Assembly (NCBI RefSeq): GCF_023016805.1
Contig: NZ_JALKCH010000012.1
Location: forward strand, 62,001-126,000
Direction: 5' to 3'
DNA from: Ancylobacter crimeensis
GTDB lineage: Bacteria > Pseudomonadota > Alphaproteobacteria > Rhizobiales > Xanthobacteraceae
DNA: 64,000 bases
A model generated the notes under the pieces. The model was not told the origin of the DNA. It was given only the letters and a program-made list of their open reading frames with translations, and did no database searches. This document shows, piece after piece, positions 52,683 to 62,082 of this stretch. Numbering within the stretch: position 1 is the stretch's first letter; each line of letters starts with the position of its first letter. The translations under genes were made by a program, and so were the position numbers.

Positions 52683-53420
52683 ATGGATTACCTTCTTCAG
52701 CTTGCCGCAGACCCCACGGCCTGGGCTGCGCTCGTCACGCTCGTCGCCATGGAAGTGGTGCTGGGCATCGACAACCTGCTCTTCATCTCGATCCTGACCA
52801 ACAAGCTGCCGGAGCACATGCGCTCGAAGGCGCGGCGCATCGGCATCAGCCTCGCGCTCATCATGCGCCTCGGCCTGCTGTCGACGGTGGCCTTCATCGT
52901 GCAGCTCACCGAACCGGTGATCGAGCTGTTCGACCATCCCTTCTCGTGGCGCGACTTCATCCTGATCGCCGGCGGCCTGTTCCTGGTCTGGAAGGCGACG
53001 AAGGAAATCCACCACACCATGCAGCCGCATGAGGAGGCGGAGGCGAGCGCCGGGCAGGTGATGACGATCGGCTACACCTCGGCGATCGTGCAGATCCTGC
53101 TGCTGGACATCGTGTTCTCGATCGACAGCATCGTGACCGCGGTGGGCATGACCGACCACATCCCGATCATGGTGGTGGCGGTCGTGATCGCGGTGCTCAC
53201 CATGCTGCTCGCGGCCAATCCGCTCGGCAACTTCATCGGACGCAACCCCAGCATCGTGATGCTGGCGCTCGGCTTCCTGCTGCTGATCGGCACCACGCTG
53301 ATCGCGGAAGGCTTCGGGGCCCATGTGCCCAAGGGCTATATCTACACCGCCATGGCCTTCTCCGCCGCGGTGGAGGCGTTGAACATGGTGCAGCGCAAGC
53401 GCTCCGGCCCCACGCACTGA
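52683..53420 (+). CDS. TerC family membrane protein
   Basis: 245 residues with seven or so transmembrane helices. TerC signatures: [20 protein letters not shown] in the first half and [20 protein letters not shown] in the second, each with the conserved Asp-Asn/Ser pair in the membrane. Homologues (Alx, MeeF/MeeY) export manganese. No yybP-ykoY riboswitch was recognised in the 390-base region upstream, which otherwise shows no gene. Confidence 0.94.
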   Translation: MDYLLQLAADPTAWAALVTLVAMEVVLGIDNLLFISILTNKLPEHMRSKARRIGISLALIMRLGLLSTVAFIVQLTEPVIELFDHPFSWRDFILIAGGLFLVWKATKEIHHTMQPHEEAEASAGQVMTIGYTSAIVQILLLDIVFSIDSIVTAVGMTDHIPIMVVAVVIAVLTMLLAANPLGNFIGRNPSIVMLALGFLLLIGTTLIAEGFGAHVPKGYIYTAMAFSAAVEALNMVQRKRSGPTH

Positions 53421-53443
53421 CGACCTCGGCCGCTTGACGAACA

Positions 53444-53479
53444 GGACGGCGCCGCTCCGGGAACGGGGTGGCGCCGTCC
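53444..53479 (+). terminator. hairpin after the TerC gene
   Basis: GGACGGCGCC (53444-53453) pairs perfectly with GGCGCCGTCC (53470-53479) across a 16-base loop, 24 bases after the TerC stop, followed by GCGTTTCG. Confidence 0.6.
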
Positions 53480-53563
53480 GCGTTTCGGGCGGTGTGGATC
53501 GCGGTTTCCGGCACCATATCTGCATGATCCGCGACAGGCCCCCATGCGATGCAGGAGCCCCCG

Positions 53564-54256
53564 ATGGCCGACCGTTCCGATCCGCCCGATTCCGTTGCCG
53601 GCGCCGCGCCGCCGGACAGCAAGCTGACCGCAACCAAGCAGCGCTGGGCGCGCGAGGGCAAATTCCTTACCGGGCGCGTCACGCGGCCAGAGGCGGAACG
53701 GCTGCCGCCCGGCCAGCATCTGGTGCGCGACTGGCCGGTACTCGACCTTGGCCTGCAGCCGCAGATCGCTCCCGCGCAATGGCGACTGGACGTCACCGGC
53801 CTCGTCGAGAACCCGGTCTCGTGGAGCTGGCGCGATTTCCTCGACCAGCGGCAGAGCCGTATGGTGACGGACATCCACTGTGTCACCACCTGGTCGCTCT
53901 ACGACAATGACTGGGAGGGGGTGGCGGTGCGCGACCTGCTCGACATCGTGGGGCCGAAACCGCAGGCCAGCCACGTGACGCTTTCTTCCTATGACGGCTA
54001 CACCACCAATGTCGCGCTGGAGGATTTCGCGGCCGAGGACGCGCTTTTGGTCCATGCCTGGCAGGGCACGCCCCTGACCCGCGAGCATGGCGGGCCGGTG
54101 CGGGTGGTGATTCCGCACCTGTATTTCTGGAAGAGCGCGAAGTGGGTGAAGCAGATCGACTTCATGGCCGCCGACCGTCGCGGTTTCTGGGAGATGCGGG
54201 GCTACCACAACCACGCCGATCCGTGGCGCGAGGAACGCTATTCCGACGACGGGTGA
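53564..54256 (+). CDS. molybdopterin-dependent (sulfite oxidase-like) oxidoreductase
   Basis: 230 residues from 53564, with AGGAG six bases upstream. An oxidoreductase molybdopterin-binding domain (SUOX fold): WRLDVTGLVENPVSWSWRDF, the molybdenum Cys in VTDIHCVTTWSLYDN, GVAVRDLLDIVGPKP, and YTTNVALEDFAAEDALLVHA. It is of the soluble YuiH-like type, with no signal peptide and no heme domain, so probably cytoplasmic; substrate unknown. Confidence 0.93.
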   Translation: MADRSDPPDSVAGAAPPDSKLTATKQRWAREGKFLTGRVTRPEAERLPPGQHLVRDWPVLDLGLQPQIAPAQWRLDVTGLVENPVSWSWRDFLDQRQSRMVTDIHCVTTWSLYDNDWEGVAVRDLLDIVGPKPQASHVTLSSYDGYTTNVALEDFAAEDALLVHAWQGTPLTREHGGPVRVVIPHLYFWKSAKWVKQIDFMAADRRGFWEMRGYHNHADPWREERYSDDG

Positions 54257-54728
54257 AGGGGGGCGGGCGGCAGGAGCGCCGGACGGGCGAAGCTCAGGCA
54301 GCAGCGGATCGGCTCACGACACCAGGGGCGGCAGGGCTGCCGATTGGGGCTGATGGCCCATGAGGCTCGGAGCCTTCCTTGCCGGCGAGCGTCGCGCGGG
54401 CGCCCGCACCGATGCGGCGGGCGTGCGGCCGCGGGAGGCGAATGATGTGAGGGCAAAGCCGCGTGCGGTGCGTGGCGGCGATCTCTTCGATGTGCCACGG
54501 GCCTGCGCCGCTCCGTCGGCCGATCGCGGGATGCGGAGGCGGTGAGGCTCGCGGCTCCGTTCGTGCCGACGTGACGACCGACCTCTTTCGCTTGGCGCGC
54601 CAGGGGCCATTTCCGCGAAAATGGATCGACCTTTGCAGGAATAAAATGCTCCAGCCCTTTAAATATGAAGCACTCTTGAGATCATGCGCGTGCGCAGGTC
54701 AGGCGGGTTCGCCCGATTGCAAAATGCC
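54257..54728. other. 472-base region without a supported gene
   Basis: Short frames (61 codons at 54360-54545; 98 codons on the other strand) lack ribosome-binding sites and family resemblance. From about 54640 the sequence turns AT-rich (AATAAAATGCTCCAGCCC, TTTAAATATGAAG), which could be a small non-coding or promoter patch; nothing definite is seen. Confidence 0.5.
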
Positions 54729-56282
54729 TCAGGTGGCCTGCCGGCCCTTGCCCGCGCGAGTAGACATGCCGGCCTCGCTGCTGAGGTCCGACGCCCGGAT
54801 CGGCTCGTCATGGGCGTAACCATTCGCCCGATATCCGTTTGCGGCATAGCCGTTCACGGGCCGTGCGGCGTGCTCGCGCTCCTCGGCGCGCTGGCGCTCC
54901 AGCTCGCGGCGAATGCGCTCGCGGCGGCCGAGTTCGAGCTGCAGGGGTGCGAGGTTGCGCTGGGCGGCGAGCACGTTCTCCCGCTCGCGGGCGACGGTGA
55001 CATGCCGGCCCAGAGCCTGGCGCACCACCTGCGGCAGCTCGATGCGCAGGGTGAGGCTTTCCGCAGCGGCACCATACCCGGTGTCCTCCATCGACCAGCC
55101 ATGGCTGGCGGCCGGGCGTGGCTCCCGCCCTCCGGGCGGAATGAGCTCATAGCCGGCGTCGCGATGCCGGCGAGGGCCCTCCGGCGCGCGCATCCGGTCC
55201 AGAGGCGGGTCGTTCGTGGCGGTGGGCATCTGTTCGTCCGCTTGCAGCGTGAAGCGCTGGCGTTCGGCGAGCGCGGTGACAAGCTCCTGTGCCAGCTCCT
55301 GCACCAGAAGCTCGGTCGCTTCCTGCTCGATGGCCTGCTGATCGTCGGCGTCGAGCATGCGGGTGGAGGCATGGTCCTGCGCATCGGGCGTGAAGCTGGT
55401 CTCGTCCTCCTCCGCGCGCCAGGCTTCGCCGGCCCGCCACGCATCGAGATCGGCGGAGTAGGCGAGGGCATGCAGCGCCGGGAGAGCCGCCTTGTGGGCG
55501 GAGGAGAGCGGCGCATAGAGCGGCGCAGGGTGGTCATGGCCGGCGACCGGCGTATCGACCACGTCCCATGCCTCGTCATCGGGTACCCAGTTTCCGGCGG
55601 GCAGCGCGTCCATGGCCGGAGGAACGGATTCCGCAGCGGGGGCCGCGGCGTTCGCCGCCGGCCGCTGCGCGCGGCGCTGGCCATTCAGCCCCGCTTCCGC
55701 ATCCCGGCGATCGGGGGCGGCTGCCGGCGGCGCCGTGTGCGATCCGGTGCGGACAGCCTGTTCGCGCTGGGCGGCATCGGCCGCATGCGCGGGCGCGGAT
55801 TGCTGGGCCATGTTGCGGTGGGAATGCGCGGGCCGGCCGGAATGCTGCGCGGCGGAACGGCGAGCGGCGGAATCGTGGGCGGACCCATAGCCAGCATGGG
55901 GATCGCCGGGCGCATCGGCCCCATGGCCGTAGGCGGGCGCGTCATAGGCTTTGGCAGCGGCGGCATGCGTGGCGGCGGGCGCGGAGGTGCCGGCGGGCTG
56001 CGGGCGTGCCGCGTGGGAGCCCGCGCTATCGGCGCGCGTCGCGGCACGGCGCTGCGAAACCAGCGGGAGCGCGTTCCCGGCGCCGTCCGCCTCGGCGGAC
56101 GGACGTTCGCGCCGGCGGCGGGTGGCGGTCTCATATTCGCTGATCGCCCACATCGCGGAGCCGCCGAGGCCCGCGCCTGCGCACAGGTCCAGCACGCTCA
56201 CGCCCGGCACCATGAACGCATAGGCGAGGCAGATGATCGACACGCCCGCTATGCTGAGCGGCATCTGCCAGTTCACCGTCAT
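54729..56282 (-). CDS. membrane-anchored low-complexity protein of unknown function
   Basis: 517 residues. Two N-terminal hydrophobic segments (MPLSIAGVSIICLAYAFMV and LDLCAGAGLGGSAMWAI) are followed by about 200 residues of Ala/His/Arg/Pro-rich disordered sequence. A more regular part (AWDVVDTPVAGHDHPAP ... IEQEATELLVQELAQELVTA) follows, then a basic helical, coiled-coil-like C-terminus (RRERIRRELERQRAEEREHA) and a motif NGYAANGYRANGYAHD with three NGY/A repeats. Family not recognised. Codon positions favour this strand over overlapping plus-strand frames, but the low complexity limits certainty. Confidence 0.65.
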   Translation of the reverse strand: MTVNWQMPLSIAGVSIICLAYAFMVPGVSVLDLCAGAGLGGSAMWAISEYETATRRRRERPSAEADGAGNALPLVSQRRAATRADSAGSHAARPQPAGTSAPAATHAAAAKAYDAPAYGHGADAPGDPHAGYGSAHDSAARRSAAQHSGRPAHSHRNMAQQSAPAHAADAAQREQAVRTGSHTAPPAAAPDRRDAEAGLNGQRRAQRPAANAAAPAAESVPPAMDALPAGNWVPDDEAWDVVDTPVAGHDHPAPLYAPLSSAHKAALPALHALAYSADLDAWRAGEAWRAEEDETSFTPDAQDHASTRMLDADDQQAIEQEATELLVQELAQELVTALAERQRFTLQADEQMPTATNDPPLDRMRAPEGPRRHRDAGYELIPPGGREPRPAASHGWSMEDTGYGAAAESLTLRIELPQVVRQALGRHVTVARERENVLAAQRNLAPLQLELGRRERIRRELERQRAEEREHAARPVNGYAANGYRANGYAHDEPIRASDLSSEAGMSTRAGKGRQAT

Positions 56283-56693
56283 CCCGGCCCCTCCATCGCT
56301 GCCGGGAGCTTAGGCTGATTCGCGAGGTGCCGGCTCGAATAGCGGCACGCTAAACCCGCGTTTCAACACCCATTTTCGCCCCTTGTCCTGATCCTGCCAG
56401 ACTCCTCGCCCGCAGGAAACGTGCAGAAGGTGCATTCGTTACATTTTCGTGTGCAGGCTGCAGGTATGCGACACAATGCAGCATCCTCGCGCATCGCGGC
56501 CATGGCGACCGGAGAGACGCATCGGAGTACCGCGTGCCGCTCCATCCATGCTGCGCTGCAGAAAAAACGGAAACCTGTCAATCGGTTGCGCGGGACGCCT
56601 CGGTGTCGCCTCGGTGGTGGCTGCCGTCGCATCCGTGCAAGTCCCTTCGCCGAGGCAGGTCGAAACTGTTCCAAAAAGAAGCGAGGGGAGATG
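56283..56693. other. intergenic region holding the promoter of the betaine/proline importer
   Basis: About 410 bases between divergent genes. GTGCCG/CGGCAC at about 56328-56349 forms a short inverted repeat, and GTGCAG occurs repeatedly near 56418-56466. Plus-strand frames continue through here in phase with the ATPase gene but are not protein-like. GAGGGGAG at 56683-56690 is the ribosome-binding site of the next gene. No osmo-regulated promoter consensus could be assigned. Confidence 0.5.
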
Positions 56694-57950
56694 ATGACGC
56701 CAAACCAGATTCCACACCCGAACCCGGCGTCCGAGGCACGCATCCGCGTGCGCGGGCTCACAAAGGTCTTTGGCGAGCACCCCGAGCGCGGACTCGCCCT
56801 GCTGGCGCAGGGCAAGGGGCGCGCCGAGGTGCTGAAGGACACCGGCTGCGTGGTCGGGCTGCAGGACGTGTCGTTCGATGTCGCGCCCGGTGAGATCCTG
56901 GTGGTCATGGGGTTGTCGGGTTCCGGCAAGTCCACCTGCCTGCGCTGCATCAACCGCCTCGTCACACCGAGCGCGGGCGAGGTGGTGGTGGACGGAACCG
57001 ACGTCACCCGCCTCTCGGAGCATGAATTGCTCGCGTTCCGCCGGAAGCATTTCGGCATGGTGTTCCAGCAATTCGCGCTTTTTCCGCACCGCACCATCCT
57101 GCGCAATGTCGAATACGGCCTGGAAATCCAGGGCGTCGCTCCCACCGAGCGCACCGAGCGCGCGATGACGGCCATCGAGCAGGTGGGGCTCAAGGGGTGG
57201 GACCAGCATCTGCCCTCGCAGCTTTCCGGCGGCATGCAGCAGCGTGCCGGCCTCGCCCGCGCGCTGGCCCTCGATCCCGACGTGCTGCTGATGGACGAAG
57301 CCTTCAGCGCGCTCGACCCGCTGATCCGCCGCGACATGCAGCAGGAGCTGGTGGCGCTGCAGAAGCGGGTGAAGAAAACCATCGTCTTCGTGTCCCACGA
57401 CCTCGACGAGGCCATCGCGCTTGGCGGGCGGATCGTGCTGATGAAGGACGGTCGCGTGGTCCAGCAGGGGTCGGCGGCGGATTTCCTCGGCAACCCGGCG
57501 GACGACTATGTGCGCCGCTTCGTCGAGCACATCGACGTGCTGGGCGTGGTGACCGCCGGGGACGCGATGCGCGCTCCGGCCCTCGTCGCCCGCTGGGACA
57601 TGCCGGCCGCGGAGGCGCTGTCCCGTCTCGATGCGGCCGGCGAGCCGGTCGCGACCGTGATCTGTGAGGAAGGCCGCTTCCAGGGCACCGTCGATGCGAC
57701 GAGCCTGCGCGGGGCCGGCGGCACGGTGCTCAAGCTGCTCGCCGCCGACCGCCACGCCTTCGTCGCCGAGCGCGCCCCGCTCAACACGGCGGTGGTGGCA
57801 CTCGCGGGCGGACGCGGGGAGATCGCGGTGGTGGGCGACGACGGCCATCTGCGCGGCATCATCACCAATGCCGATCTCGTCGCGGCCCTGGCACGGCGGC
57901 ACCGCGCCACCCCGCCCGCCGGCGCTTCGCCCGCCCATCCCGTGCAGTGA
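56694..57950 (+). CDS. proV: glycine betaine/proline ABC transporter ATP-binding protein
   Basis: 418 residues. ATG 56694 is preferred over the adjacent ATG 56691 because GGGGAG touches the latter. An N-terminal RVRGLTKVFGEHPERGLALL is typical of ProV/OpuAA; Walker A MGLSGSGKSTCLRCI; Q-loop VFQQFALFPHRT; signature LSGGMQQRAGLARAL; Walker B VLLMDEAFSALDPL; switch VSHDLDEAI. The C-terminal part carries two CBS domains (VLGVVTAGDAM ... VVGDDGHLRGIITNADLVAA), the ionic-strength sensor of this family. First gene of proVWX. Confidence 0.95.
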   Translation: MTPNQIPHPNPASEARIRVRGLTKVFGEHPERGLALLAQGKGRAEVLKDTGCVVGLQDVSFDVAPGEILVVMGLSGSGKSTCLRCINRLVTPSAGEVVVDGTDVTRLSEHELLAFRRKHFGMVFQQFALFPHRTILRNVEYGLEIQGVAPTERTERAMTAIEQVGLKGWDQHLPSQLSGGMQQRAGLARALALDPDVLLMDEAFSALDPLIRRDMQQELVALQKRVKKTIVFVSHDLDEAIALGGRIVLMKDGRVVQQGSAADFLGNPADDYVRRFVEHIDVLGVVTAGDAMRAPALVARWDMPAAEALSRLDAAGEPVATVICEEGRFQGTVDATSLRGAGGTVLKLLAADRHAFVAERAPLNTAVVALAGGRGEIAVVGDDGHLRGIITNADLVAALARRHRATPPAGASPAHPVQ

Positions 57951-57960
57951 GGGGCTGACG

Positions 57961-58815
57961 ATGGCCTTCGAGATTCCGCAGATCCCGCTCGCCGACTGGT
58001 GCGACGCGGCGCTGGACTGGGCGACCGACCATTTCTCCGGGGTGACACGCGCCATCAGCGCGGTGATCGGCACCGGCATCGAGACCATAACCGACACGCT
58101 GGTGTCGCTGCCGCCCTGGGTGGTCATCGTCGCGGTGGCGCTGCTGGCGTGGCGGCTGACCACGGCGCGCATCGCGCTGCTCTCCGCGGTGGGCTTCGCC
58201 TTCCTGTGGAATGTCGGGCTGTGGATCCCCACCATGCAGTCGCTAGTGCTGGTGCTGGTCTCCACCGCCTTCGCGCTGATGATCGGCGTGCCCATCGGCA
58301 TCACGGCGGCGCTAAGCCGCCGGTTCTGGCGGGTGGTGGGACCTCTGCTCGACATGATGCAGACCATGCCGAGCTTCGTCTATCTCATCCCCGCCATTCC
58401 GTTCTTCGGGCTGGGCGCGGTGTCGGCGTGCTTCGCCACCATCGTCTTCGCCATGCCGCCGACCATCCGGCTGACCGCGCTCGGCATCCTGCAGACCCCG
58501 CCGGAACTGGTGGAGGCCGCGGATGCCTTCGGTTCCTCGCGCTGGCAGAAGCTGTTCAAGGTTCAGCTGCCTCTCGCCATCCCGACCATCATGGCCGGCA
58601 TCAACCAGACCATCATGCTCGCTCTGTCCATGGTCGTGATCGCCGCGATGATCGGCGCCGGCGGCCTGGGCGGCGAAGTGTGGAAGGCCATCCAGCGCCT
58701 GGAGGCGGGCGCGGGGTTCCAGGCCGGCATCGCCATCGTGGTGCTTGCCATCATCCTGGACCGCATCACGCAGCACGTCGCGCTGCGCATGCGGGTCGAC
58801 AAGAAAAACGACTGA
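57961..58815 (+). CDS. proW: glycine betaine/proline ABC transporter permease
   Basis: 284 residues with an N-terminal amphipathic stretch (IPQIPLADWCDAALDWATDH) and six to seven helices. The EAA loop is PPELVEAADAFGSSRWQKLF; GLGAVSACFATIVFAMPPTI and MVVIAAMIGAGGLGGEVWKA are typical of ProW/OpuAB. Ten bases after proV and 21 before the binding protein gene. Confidence 0.95.
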   Translation: MAFEIPQIPLADWCDAALDWATDHFSGVTRAISAVIGTGIETITDTLVSLPPWVVIVAVALLAWRLTTARIALLSAVGFAFLWNVGLWIPTMQSLVLVLVSTAFALMIGVPIGITAALSRRFWRVVGPLLDMMQTMPSFVYLIPAIPFFGLGAVSACFATIVFAMPPTIRLTALGILQTPPELVEAADAFGSSRWQKLFKVQLPLAIPTIMAGINQTIMLALSMVVIAAMIGAGGLGGEVWKAIQRLEAGAGFQAGIAIVVLAIILDRITQHVALRMRVDKKND

Positions 58816-58836
58816 ACAGAGGCTAAGGAAAACGCC

Positions 58837-59700
58837 ATGACCACACGAAACCGCTCGCTGCTCAACCGTCTCCTCGGCCTCGCCGCTGCGGCGACGCTGG
58901 GCCTTGCCGCCGGCGCGGCCCATGCCGAGAAGAAGGACATCACCCTCGCTTATGTCGAGTGGTCCGACACCGTGGTCGCCACCAATGTGGCGAAGATCGC
59001 GCTGGAGGAGCAGGGCTACAAGGTGAAGACCGTGCCGCTCTCGGGCGCCGCCATGTGGCAGGCGGTGGCGAGCGGGGAGGCCGACGCCATGGTCGCCGGC
59101 TGGCTGCCCGCCACCCACGGCGCCTATTACGCCAAGCTGAAGGACAAGGTGGAGAATCTCGGCCCCAATCTCGAGGGCGCCAAGATCGGCTGGGCGGTGC
59201 CGACCTATGTCGACATCAATTCGATCGAGGACATCAAGGCCAAGGCCGCCGAGTTCGACGGCAAGGTCATCGGCATCGATCCGGGCGCCGGGCTGATGAA
59301 GGCTTCCGAGAAGGCGGTGAAGGAATACGGCCTGCCGGTGAAGCTGGTGGAAGGCTCGGACGCCACCATGGTGGCCGCGCTGAAGGATGCCTACACCAAG
59401 AAGCAGCCGATCATCGTGACCGCCTGGACCCCGCACTGGATGTTCGCGAGCTTCGACCTGAAATACCTCAAGGACCCCAAGGGCGTGTTCGGCGGCGAGG
59501 AGACGGTGAACACCATCGTGTCCAAGAAGCTGAAGGAAGAGGCCCCCGGCGCCTACAAGATCCTCGACAATTTCCGCATTTCGCTCGACGCCGAGCAGAA
59601 GATCATGGTGGAGAACGAGAAGCCCGGCGCCAGCCCCGCCGCCACCGCAAAGGCCTGGGTGGACGCCAACCGCGCCGAGGTCGATTCCTGGTCGAAGTGA
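58837..59700 (+). CDS. proX: glycine betaine/proline ABC transporter substrate-binding protein
   Basis: 287 residues. Signal peptide with cleavage near AGAAHAEK. An OpuAC-type domain: ITLAYVEWSDTVVATNVAKI, LSGAAMWQAVASGEADAMVA and GWLPATHGAYYAKL, with Trp residues (VEWSD, GWLPATH, TAWTPHWMF) that could form the aromatic box for quaternary ammonium groups. Periplasmic receptor of the importer. A strong terminator follows. Confidence 0.95.
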   Translation: MTTRNRSLLNRLLGLAAAATLGLAAGAAHAEKKDITLAYVEWSDTVVATNVAKIALEEQGYKVKTVPLSGAAMWQAVASGEADAMVAGWLPATHGAYYAKLKDKVENLGPNLEGAKIGWAVPTYVDINSIEDIKAKAAEFDGKVIGIDPGAGLMKASEKAVKEYGLPVKLVEGSDATMVAALKDAYTKKQPIIVTAWTPHWMFASFDLKYLKDPKGVFGGEETVNTIVSKKLKEEAPGAYKILDNFRISLDAEQKIMVENEKPGASPAATAKAWVDANRAEVDSWSK

Positions 59701-59762
59701 GATCGGGGGCGGCCTGAGGCCGACATGCCGCCGGCCGAAGCCCGGTCGCCGGCAGCGACATG

Positions 59763-59802
59763 AAACGCCGGAGACGCAGCCGCGTCTCCGGCGTTTTCGT
59801 TT
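59763..59802 (+). terminator. intrinsic terminator of the proVWX operon
   Basis: AAACGCCGGAGACGC, loop AGCC, and its perfect 15-base complement ending GCGTTT, then TCGTTT. It lies 63 bases after the proX stop. Confidence 0.85.
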
Positions 59803-59886
59803 CGGCGTGTGAGAGCGCCTGTATCCGCGGTGGAGGACGCAGCGGTGCGGCCGCTTCCTGAAAGCACGCTAACTCATCGACCCGGT

Positions 59887-59935
59887 CGCATTTTCTTCAC
59901 GCAAACCGGTATCCGCTTCGCTCGAAAATGCTCTG
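59887..59935. repeat. dispersed intergenic palindromic repeat, copy C (one module)
   Basis: CGCATTTTCTTCACGCAAACC, here given only in part (CATTTTCTTCACGC then AAACCGGTATCCGCTTCGC), ends in TCGAAAATGCTCT. It matches the second module of copy A with few changes but lacks the ATTCATCG hairpin. It lies in the 296-base gene-free gap after proX. Confidence 0.8.
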
Positions 59936-59996
59936 TCGGCCGAGGACAAGCGACGGCATGGCGAAAAGCGGAGAGTCCGGGCGCCGGCCCGGCAGG

Positions 59997-60122
59997 TCAC
60001 TCCGCCGGGCCGGGATGGCGCGGGCCGGGGCTGTGCTGTCCGGTGGTGGCGAGAAGGACGGCCGCAATCGCCAGCGCGCCGGCGGGCGCGATCATCAGGA
60101 GCATGAAATTGGCGAGCGTCAT
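59997..60122 (-). CDS. small membrane protein, coupled to upstream small membrane protein
   Basis: 41 residues: MTLANFMLLMIAPAGALAIA then AVLLATTGQHSPGP. One transmembrane helix with a short polar tail. Its ATG overlaps the stop of the preceding gene as ATGA, which supports translation. Function unknown; likely partners with the neighbouring 74-residue protein. Confidence 0.6.
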   Translation of the reverse strand: MTLANFMLLMIAPAGALAIAAVLLATTGQHSPGPRHPGPAE

Positions 60123-60343
60123 GGCCGAAGCCTCCCGAGGACATACCTCGCTGCATAATGTAGGGCGCCGCTGGAGAGGATGCAAACCCCGGCGACGAGG
60201 CCGATGAAGGGCGTGCGGGTCGAGGCCGGCTCGTTCATCACCGAGATCACAGGCCCGACCGCGCCAACTGCGAAGAGGGCGATGGACAGGCCGTTGAGAT
60301 AGAGCGCAGTCAGCTTGGTCCGTTCATTGTGGATCAGGCTCAC
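60119..60343 (-). CDS. small membrane protein of unknown function
   Basis: 74 residues: MSLIHNERTKLTALYLNGLS, then a helix IALFAVGAVGPVISV and a second helix GLVAGVCILSSGALHYAARY. The (S/T)LIHNERTKLTA start recurs in small alphaproteobacterial membrane proteins that I remember only as hypothetical. Two transmembrane helices, both ends probably cytoplasmic. Overlaps the next small gene. Confidence 0.75.
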   Translation of the reverse strand: MSLIHNERTKLTALYLNGLSIALFAVGAVGPVISVMNEPASTRTPFIGLVAGVCILSSGALHYAARYVLGRLRP

Positions 60344-60437
60344 GCGGCACCCTCACGTCACGGCGATACGCATTGCAGGAGAGGATGCCACATCCGGCCC
60401 GCCGCGTCGCGCTTTGAGGATGGAAGGGAGGAGGCGC

Positions 60438-60512
<75 letters not shown>

Positions 60513-60912
60513 GAGCCAGAAACGCCACGTCGGGTCAGAGGGTTGGCGGATGACCGGCTTGGCGGGGTGGTGTGCCTGTGCCGTGCTTCGTGGCCGCCTC
60601 TGCGCCGCGTTGGTGGGCGTTCTTCTCTTAATGCGCGTCCGGCGTCAACCCGTGCGATCGGGCGATGCCGTGCCCGCCCGGCTTTCTCGCCGGGGTGACA
60701 GCGCACTGTTTTCACCCCTGCGCGCCGCTGTGTCGCTTGGCGCTATCCGCGCGGTGCCCTTGTACCAAGGTGCAGGATGGATCGCGGCGGGATTCCGACC
60801 AAATTATGTCATTGATCGGGTGCAATGTCGGGGCGCAGTGTGTGTAGCAAGATGGAGTCCGCCTGCGCGGGAGAAGCCATCACAAGCGCCATGCCGGCGC
60901 ACGGGGAGTGGG
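60513..60912. other. 400-base region without a recognisable gene
   Basis: Frames running into the next gene from upstream are Arg/Gly-rich and lack a start with ribosome-binding site. GTACCAAGG and TATGTCATTGATCGGG near 60770-60820 are less GC-rich and may belong to the promoter of the following gene. Confidence 0.5.
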
Positions 60913-61332
60913 ATGATGAGGGGACGGATCTGGCTGGCCGGGCTGTTGCTCGCCGGGCTGACGACGGGCGCAAGCGCCCAGACGATGAGTTATGCCGAGG
61001 CCGGCGCGCTGATCGCTAAGAGCTGTGGCAAGGCCATCACCACCTATTGCGGCAAGGTGAACATCGGCAGCGGCAAGGTGCTGGACTGCCTTGAGAAGAA
61101 CAATGCCAAGGTGCCCCCGCAGTGCTTCACGGATCTGCGCGCGGCGATCGCCTCGATCGACAAGCGCAGTGTGGCGCGGCAGGACGCCTTCCGCCTGTGC
61201 AGGGCCGACGCTGCCCAGTTCTGCGGCAGCGTGCAGCCCGGCGACGCCAACCTGCTGGATTGCCTGCTCGCCTCCCGCAAGGTGGTGAACAAGGCGTGCC
61301 AGCAGGCGCTGCTCGACGCCGGCTGGCAGTGA
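60913..61332 (+). CDS. secreted cysteine-rich repeat protein
   Basis: 139 residues; start ATG 60913 or 60916 after GGGGAG. Signal peptide ending TGASAQ. The mature part has eight cysteines in a repeated pattern: KSCGKAITTYC ... VLDCLEKNN ... PQC, then RLCRADAAQFC ... LLDCLLASR ... KAC, matching the cysteine-rich (GLG1-like) repeat twice. Probably a disulphide-bonded periplasmic protein; role unknown. Ten bases before an OmpA-like gene, so likely an operon. Confidence 0.88.
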   Translation: MMRGRIWLAGLLLAGLTTGASAQTMSYAEAGALIAKSCGKAITTYCGKVNIGSGKVLDCLEKNNAKVPPQCFTDLRAAIASIDKRSVARQDAFRLCRADAAQFCGSVQPGDANLLDCLLASRKVVNKACQQALLDAGWQ

Positions 61333-61342
61333 GGGAACGATC

Positions 61343-61957
61343 ATGGACACGAAGATCATGACCTCTCGCGCTCCGCGCACGCTCCGTCACGGCATGATGG
61401 CGCTGCTGCTCGCGGCCTGCGCCGCCTTCGCCGCGCCTTCCGCCCTGCAAGCGCAGGACGCGAACGACTACATCAAGGACCTGACCGCGCCCTCGCAGGA
61501 CGAGCCCACGGTGACCGCGCTGGTGCTGCGCAAGATGGTCGAGCAGGCGGTAGCGCAGAACGCGCCGCTGGAACTGAACCGCGCCACCATTGCCGCCGAG
61601 CTCGACAAGCTGGCGCAGATCACGGTGCAGATCCAGTTCGCGCTCGATTCGGCGATCATCCGGCCGGAATCCTACGCGACCATCGGCGCGATCGCGGATG
61701 CGCTGCACCACCCGATCCTGTGGAAGTACCACTTCCTCATCACCGGAAACACCGACACCACCGGCAACCGGGCGCGCAACCTCGCGCTCAGCCAGCAGCG
61801 CGCGGATGCGGTCCGCGACGCGCTGGTCAATCTCTACGGCATTGACGGGCGCCGCCTGGAGGCGGTCGGGCTCGGACAGGAGGTGCTGCAGACGCCGAAG
61901 GACCCGAAGAACCCCATCAACCGGCGGGTGCAGCTCTTCAACATCGGCCTGGAGTGA
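61343..61957 (+). CDS. OmpA family protein
   Basis: 204 residues. Signal peptide (LLLAACAAFAAPSALQAQ). The C-terminal OmpA domain has VQIQFALDSAIIRPESYATI, ITGNTDTTGNRARNLALSQQ and RADAVRDALVNLYGIDGRRL, with the GxTD...N peptidoglycan-binding residues and a final NRRVQLF. No beta-barrel is present. Probably tethers to peptidoglycan. Cotranscribed with the cysteine-rich gene. Confidence 0.93.
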   Translation: MDTKIMTSRAPRTLRHGMMALLLAACAAFAAPSALQAQDANDYIKDLTAPSQDEPTVTALVLRKMVEQAVAQNAPLELNRATIAAELDKLAQITVQIQFALDSAIIRPESYATIGAIADALHHPILWKYHFLITGNTDTTGNRARNLALSQQRADAVRDALVNLYGIDGRRLEAVGLGQEVLQTPKDPKNPINRRVQLFNIGLE

Positions 61958-62040
61958 GGCACGCCGCACGGCGTGTTTCCAGCGTCACCGATTTCCGGCT
62001 ATAGCGACGGCCGGGCGCCCGAGCGGCGTCCGGCCGTTTG

Positions 62041-62082
62041 CATTCCGCGGCCAACATTCCGCAGCCCATATTCCGCAGCGAA
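62041..62082. repeat. short tandem repeat upstream of the RidA gene
   Basis: Three imperfect 14-mers: CATTCCGCGGCCAA, CATTCCGCAGCCCA, TATTCCGCAGCGAA. They end about 15 bases before the RidA start codon and could affect its leader. Confidence 0.75.

Noticed and set aside
54360-54545. 61-codon frame after the molybdopterin oxidoreductase gene
   Set aside because: No ribosome-binding site, Arg/Ala-rich low-information translation.
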